A stretch of DNA of 64,000 nucleotides, taken from positions 12,088,190 to 12,152,189 of the forward strand of contig CM046301.1 of the NCBI GenBank assembly GCA_025267735.1, written 5' to 3'. Within the stretch, counting starts at the first letter, position 1. Every line of letters begins with the position of its first letter. Below the pieces are notes generated by a model that was not told the origin of the DNA, did no database searches, and saw nothing but the letters and a program-made list of their open reading frames with translations. Positions 58,180 to 64,000 of this stretch are shown here, in pieces. Made by a program: the position numbers and the translations under genes. This DNA is from Mactra quadrangularis (taxonomy: Eukaryota; Mollusca; Bivalvia; Venerida; Mactridae).

Positions 58180-61100
58180 GCTGATTTTAGACTCATAGTG
58201 TATTTTGTACGGCTATAATTTATGATGTATGATTCGAATTACAAATGTAGTTTCAATTGAAATTGTACCCAAAATAAAAATTTGAATGTAACATTTGTAG
58301 ATTCATTTTTCATTTGGTATTTCTTAAAATTGTAATAAAAGATGCAATTAATTGCTTGCGAAAATTCTGATTTAAAAATAATTGATTCTTTCATCTTTAG
58401 CATATCATGCTCTTTTATTTGCTCAAGAATCTCAATTTGAAGAAACACAAAGTTCTAGTAAATACCTTGAACAGCCAGATCTGTCTTGTTGTTTACAATG
58501 AAAAATCTATGTCTAAGTCGCTTTGAGCAAGCACCTCGTCGCCAGTTTATTATTTCTTGGGTTCATATAATAATTAATAATGTATGCTATAGTGGCTAGT
58601 TTAATAGTCAGATGATGACCAGAGAACATGTAACAAATACTATACAGAAGGTGTGGCTTATTAGCATGTTTAACAGTAGTACAACATGATTGGTATATTG
58701 TAAATACACATCAGCAATGTCTTAGCAACATAACAATTAGCAAAAGGAATTTGAAAAATATCTGTAACAGCAACAGTCAAAAAGCAAAGAAGGGGATGTT
58801 TTAGATGTTTCAACTGTTGTTATAAAAAGGACAGCATAAACGAATTACGAAAAGACAACCTTAATGGGTTTCTGCCTTGGAACTTGGAAGTTGAGGCAAA
58901 ACATAGATAAAGGATCAGAAAACCTCTTTATAAACTTTCACATTGCAGATTAATTAAATATATGTACAAATACAGTTGAATGAACTTTACATTGTAACAA
59001 TATTATGACAAGTCAAGATATACATGTAGATGTAGATCATAATGTAGATCATAACACAGCTTCTAAATCATGTGGAAAAATGTCAATCACTGACAGAAGT
59101 TTGCGCTTAGTAACTGGTAAACAGCTTAATCCAGAGATTTGGTCTTTTAAGAACGGTGAGCAGGTTGACCGACCCCGTGATATGACCTATATATATAATG
59201 TGTTGTTACGGCGTTAAACTCAATAAAAAAAGAAATTTGCGGCATCTTCTTTTATCTTGTCAGATGACTCATTCAAACTTCTACATTCTAAATATAGGAT
59301 ACGTTTAATATTCCCCATGTGTGATATAAAACTAGCAGAGCTTATTTTGACGACGTGGTTATGTTATAACCTGACAGGTTATTTATCAGAAATACTGCAA
59401 TTGTCTACTGATATAATTCTGATATATATTTCATGTGGTGCAGATTTACATATGTTCAGTAAACCGAACTTCTCCAATCTAAAAGATAGGAGCTCTTAAA
59501 TGACAAACATTTTCATGACTTTCTTATGTTCTATTAGGATGTCAATATACTCAACTATTACAGTTGCCCGAAAATCAATTCTCTCATGTGCATAGAACTG
59601 GAAAACAAACATCCTCAAAATGTTTTCTGGTTCTCCAGCACAACTTAAAAACGTCAAGCTAAAATTCCAAAGATTTTGGCCAATCTTTTCCAAAGAGTTT
59701 GAAGCCTGTAAGTATCCCCCAGAACATTTCGGTAAATTTCATCTCACTGAATGGTTATGATTTTAAACGGTCAAACTCTTAGGTTGTAGAATATACGACG
59801 TAAAATATATACAAAAATGTCAATGCTCAAGTTCGTTGCACTCTAGAATATACAATATAAAATGGTCAGCTCAAACTTATTAATTGTCGTCAGAATTGTG
59901 ATGGCGTCAAACTCTTAACAAAAAAAAACTACAATACAGGCTGTGCTGATGTTATTGGGTTATTTGGGTTAATGGCAATATTCTATGCATTTATTTTATT
60001 CTTAATATACTTACATTTTTGTGCTCACTGTATTTTCTCATTAGCGAGTGCATTCCTTTGATATATTATCCCAATTGCCTTATTTCATGACAATATAATA
60101 CAACAGTAGGCTACAATATTACTTGATTTGTAATTAAAATTGAGATAAAGTGTAATTGGATAATCTTCGTTTCTTGTTTTGATTTACGAGATACCTCTAC
60201 TCATGGCATTTAAATGCAATTACGATGCCATCGTCCTAGATGAATCTGGCATTTCTCTCTGACACAACACTTCAATGAATTATTTTGAAATTGAGACATA
60301 AAGCAAGCTAAATCTAGAAATTGTTATTTAATCCCTTTGTGATAGAAATGTCGAGGAAGTAAATTGCTCATTCTAGTCCGCTAAAACTTTTATCTTTAAG
60401 TGAACGTCATCACAGTGTATGTTATTTATCTTCCTCACCGGAGGGTTGGTGCACCCTTGGTTTTACACATAGTTTATTCTAAATGATTCAATTAATTAAA
60501 AACAAATAGATGTAATTATTAGTCTTCAATGTTGTCTAAAGTAATGGTATTACGAAAGAAATGAGAGTGAAAGCATACCACGAAAAACAACAACAGTAGA
60601 AGAATAAAACCCTTACAGCGAAAAAGGAAAGAAATAAGGAATATATCATTGCACGAGGAAACAGTGACTTTGTTTTGGTGATGAATGCATCGCAACATTA
60701 AAGGTCAATGATTTACTGATAAAAAAAGGACAGATTCTAATTAATTATTCTGTTAAATGCCAAGATATTGAGTGACCAGACCATTGTCTTAACAAATCTG
60801 ACACGCATGTCGCTGCATAAAATTATTTGGGCGTTTAGCTATTGGAGAATTGCGTGATTTCAAACCATTTGTGTACCATTACATGTCAATTAAGTCCAAA
60901 TAGAGACACACCGATGTTGACAAATTAACTAACTGGCGATGAATGAACCTAAATTTATGTGCTTTAATTTTATTCGACAAACAAAATACAAATCGTTAAG
61001 TGTAATGAATATTTAAGGTATTCCTAAAGTTATTGTTTATAAAGATGGTGATATTGATTTTGTTAAAATAACAGGTGCATTGTATACAAGTGCTGTAAAA

Positions 61101-64000
61101 GTTTATTTTATGATACAAAAAGGCATATTATTAAAGCGATCAAATATACATATTACAATTTTCTAATTGTATGTCAGCTAACAGATGACATTTTTCAGTT
61201 ATAAGTTCTAGTTAACATCTGACTGTTCTGCAATCACGATGAACTTTGTTATGTACATTTTGTTAAGACGAAGACGTGGCTCACATCAAAGCTGCATCTG
61301 TCTTTTCAAATATGTCTTATAAGTAACGTACAGCATTTTTTTAAATAATCATTTCTGTTAACGCTGTCATGCTTAGTCAAACTTTTAACGATCTCGGACT
61401 TCGCAATATATTCTCAATTGAACACTTTGTTTTATATATTCGATGGCCGTTGCTTCAGTCTTAATTGTAACTAAGTTAAGTCAAAACGTCAACTAAAATG
61501 ATGAAAAATGCATATATGGATTTGACACATGAACGTTAATGTATATACTACAAAAATACGAAACATGGCTTGCTAGAAATACCACATCGAACAAAATGTG
61601 TTTATTATTAGTAGTATTTTCAAAACTTATTTTGAACTATTTTTCAAACTTTGTTGTTGCTTTTTGTTGTTTTCACGGTAGTTAATTAACTGCCTCCTTG
61701 GATATACTCGTATTATCCCAACTGCCTTATTTCATGACAATACAACAGTACAATGTTTCTTGATTTGTAAATTGAGATAAACTGTGATTGAATTATCTTA
61801 GCTTCTTTGTTTGATTAATGAGATACGATACCTCAGCTCATGACATTAAAGTGCAATTACGATGCCATCGTCCTAGCTAATCCTCGCATTTTTCTCTTTG
61901 AAATTCACCTCCTTGCATTTAGATTTTCAACGAGTAGAAGTAATATCTCTTCATGAAAAAATGTACAAACAGTTTTGTGGTGTACATCTGATCTCATCAA
62001 AGCTAAAACAATTATCTTTTGTAAAAAAACCCTTATAAATATGTTTTAGCTCGATGTAGCCTCTAATTGAACACCATTAATTTATGTAATATATGCGTTA
62101 TTTTAAGATTTTATTACATTGATCTGAATGAAAGGACTGTGAAAATTTGAATCAAGCTCTTTAAATTTTTGCCTTGAATATTCCCTACTGTGTCTGCTTT
62201 TCAAGTTTTCCAGTTTAACTATAGATAATTCTAAAAGTAAATTTTACCGAGTTCTATGCGTCTAACGGTCACGCAGTAAAACAATAATGTATCGTCTTGA
62301 ATTTCACGTTATTTAAATCCTTTATTCATTCTTATCATTTGATAATTGGTTTAGATTACTTAAATAAGTTCTGTAATTTTTTATTGACATTCTATTTAAC
62401 TACTCAATAAAGAAGAGACAAATCTTGAAATATCAAGTTTTAAATAAGCCTTTAAAATTCATAAATAAACTAGGCATTTTAAGTTTTGTTCTAAATGATT
62501 GGAAAATATGATTTCGTTATGAAACCAACAATTGTTTGCATGCTAAGAAGTCAAGGTTAGAGTTTTTCTCACGAAAGCTACAAAATAGATTCCTAACATG
62601 ATGTAGTTAAATGTCAAAATATTTAAGATTACCAGACCATTGTCTTAACAAAGCTAACACGCATGCTGCTGCGTAAAAATATTTGGACTTAATTGCATTT
62701 AGTTATTAAAGAATTGCGTGACACCAAAGCATTTGCATTTCATTAAATGTCAATTAAGTCCAAATAGAGACAAAGTGATGTTGACAAATTAGTTTGCTTG
62801 CATCTGATGAATTAAAATGTGTGTTTTTATTATCCGGCAAAATACAAATGGCAAAATGTAATGAATGTTTCACGCATTTCTGATGTTGTAATGATGTTGA
62901 TTGTATTGTGGGTGAGGTTTTATTCTGTTGGTCAAATATTGTTTGATTGTTTATATTGTTTCACAATACACTTAGACCTTCCAATAGACTGTCTCGACCA
63001 TTTACATTCACTCCTGTCGTCTTTGTCTTGTTGATGTCGCTAAATATGATCTGGTCTCTGAAGTCATTGTCTGTTACCTTAGCAATAAGCTTTTTTGTTT
63101 TCATGCGACATGCAACATTGTCGAGTTGAAGGTTGGGTTGAAGTTTTTTAACTAAGACAATTTGTTATTTTTCATCTTATATGATTATGCTTTGGACAGT
63201 GGAGGTAAGTGTACCTTTAAGCCTGGTTTAACCCCTAGTAGCAATTAAAAGTTTTACAATCCAACATTATTCTCCGACATAAAAAATAAACGGTATAATA
63301 TTGTTCATAAAATTAATTATTACATCAATATCAAAAATAAATAAGTATGGTAGAAAACATCATTGAAATAACATAATGATTAGTTAGACATTAGTTTAAA
63401 CAATAAATGAAAATGAGCTGACTCTGAGAACATCTATATCAGTTTCATCATACAAATTTATCAGATTTAAAACTGATTTAACCCAGCTATCTCTCTTAAG
63501 AGATACAAGTTATGTACGAATTACTTGAATAAACGAATATTTTATCAATTATTGTTACATAATCAAATTTTATAAACACTAGACTAGATATATACGGGCC
63601 TTAATTTAAATAACTTGAATGTACCATGTAACAAACGTCTTTTACCCACTTATGTTTCTCCACGCTTATGACATAGACTTGGCGTTTATAGAGTGTATTT
63701 GACTTATGTATAATATTTCTATTCAATGATTTTTAAAAATAATTTCTCAATATTAACTTCAGAAACATTTTATAATCAACTAATCGACGGTCAAAGGTTT
63801 TTGCATGAACAGCTTATTTTTAAAACTCATCATACCATATTATAGTATATCACAGGATGTGATTTTGATCCTCGAACTTTCGAAGCAGGTACCTTAAATG
63901 TCATATACACATGTCTTGAGATGTCAACGATTTAATTAATATATAATAGTAAGTACACATATTTTTTGTGTGTTATTTAAAATTTCCCTAGTCAGGTTTT
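58180..64000. other. 3' flank of copy B and unique DNA after 63600
   Basis: It repeats the copy A flank: SINE family 2 tail at 59060-59232 and the older duplication members at about 59935-61030 and 61685-62870. No gene is recognised. From about 63600 the sequence is not matched elsewhere in the window. Confidence 0.6.

Larger units (their letters stand above)
53098..63600 (+). repeat. Segmental tandem duplication, copy B
   Basis: Direct repeat of copy A, beginning at about TTATGAATGATTGAAAGTAT (53113) and ending at CACTAGACTAGATATATACG (about 63580). About 10.5 kb. It lacks the copy A DNA at 41690-42110 and 50340-51140 but keeps exons, SINEs and flank in the same order. Confidence 0.95.

Overview
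The window looks like nuclear DNA from a mollusc, most likely a bivalve. It is AT-rich, has one long intron-rich metazoan gene on the + strand, and is dense with LINE, SINE and MITE-type repeats. The assignment rests on repeat style and gene structure only; no species can be named from the sequence.

The gene is THADA, the metazoan counterpart of yeast Trm732, a large HEAT/ARM-repeat protein that partners the FTSJ1/Trm7 methyltransferase for tRNA anticodon-loop 2'-O-methylation. I could trace 36 coding exons from the ATG at 1306 to the stop at 46561-46563. Every exon pair agrees in splice phase. They encode about 1,889 residues, or 1,843 without the least certain exon 3. The DUF2428 core, including an intact RRSAGLP motif, lies in exons 20-25.

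Layout. 1-642: end of a LINE reverse-transcriptase ORF. 1295-17448: THADA exons 1-16, with SINEs, fold-back repeats and MITEs in the introns. 17708-23022: an apparently full-length two-ORF LINE on the - strand in intron 16, with a candidate 9-bp target duplication; its ORF1 carries a 2A-like motif. 23653-24418: exons 17-18. 24979-26574: exon 19, preceded by 17 tandem copies of its own 3' splice site and 5' half. 27369-38209: exons 20-33. 42519-46563: the three terminal exons. About 53.1-63.6 kb: a direct tandem duplicate of about 41.2-53.1 kb, containing a second splice-competent copy of the three terminal exons and a second polyadenylation signal.

The most unusual features are the exon-head array (18 near-identical splice acceptors, each also resembling a donor), the duplicated terminal-exon cassette whose phases allow an in-frame longer isoform, and the LINE with a 2A-like motif in ORF1 and a single in-frame UAG between ORF1 and ORF2. 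No prokaryotic, rRNA, CRISPR or functional tRNA features were seen.
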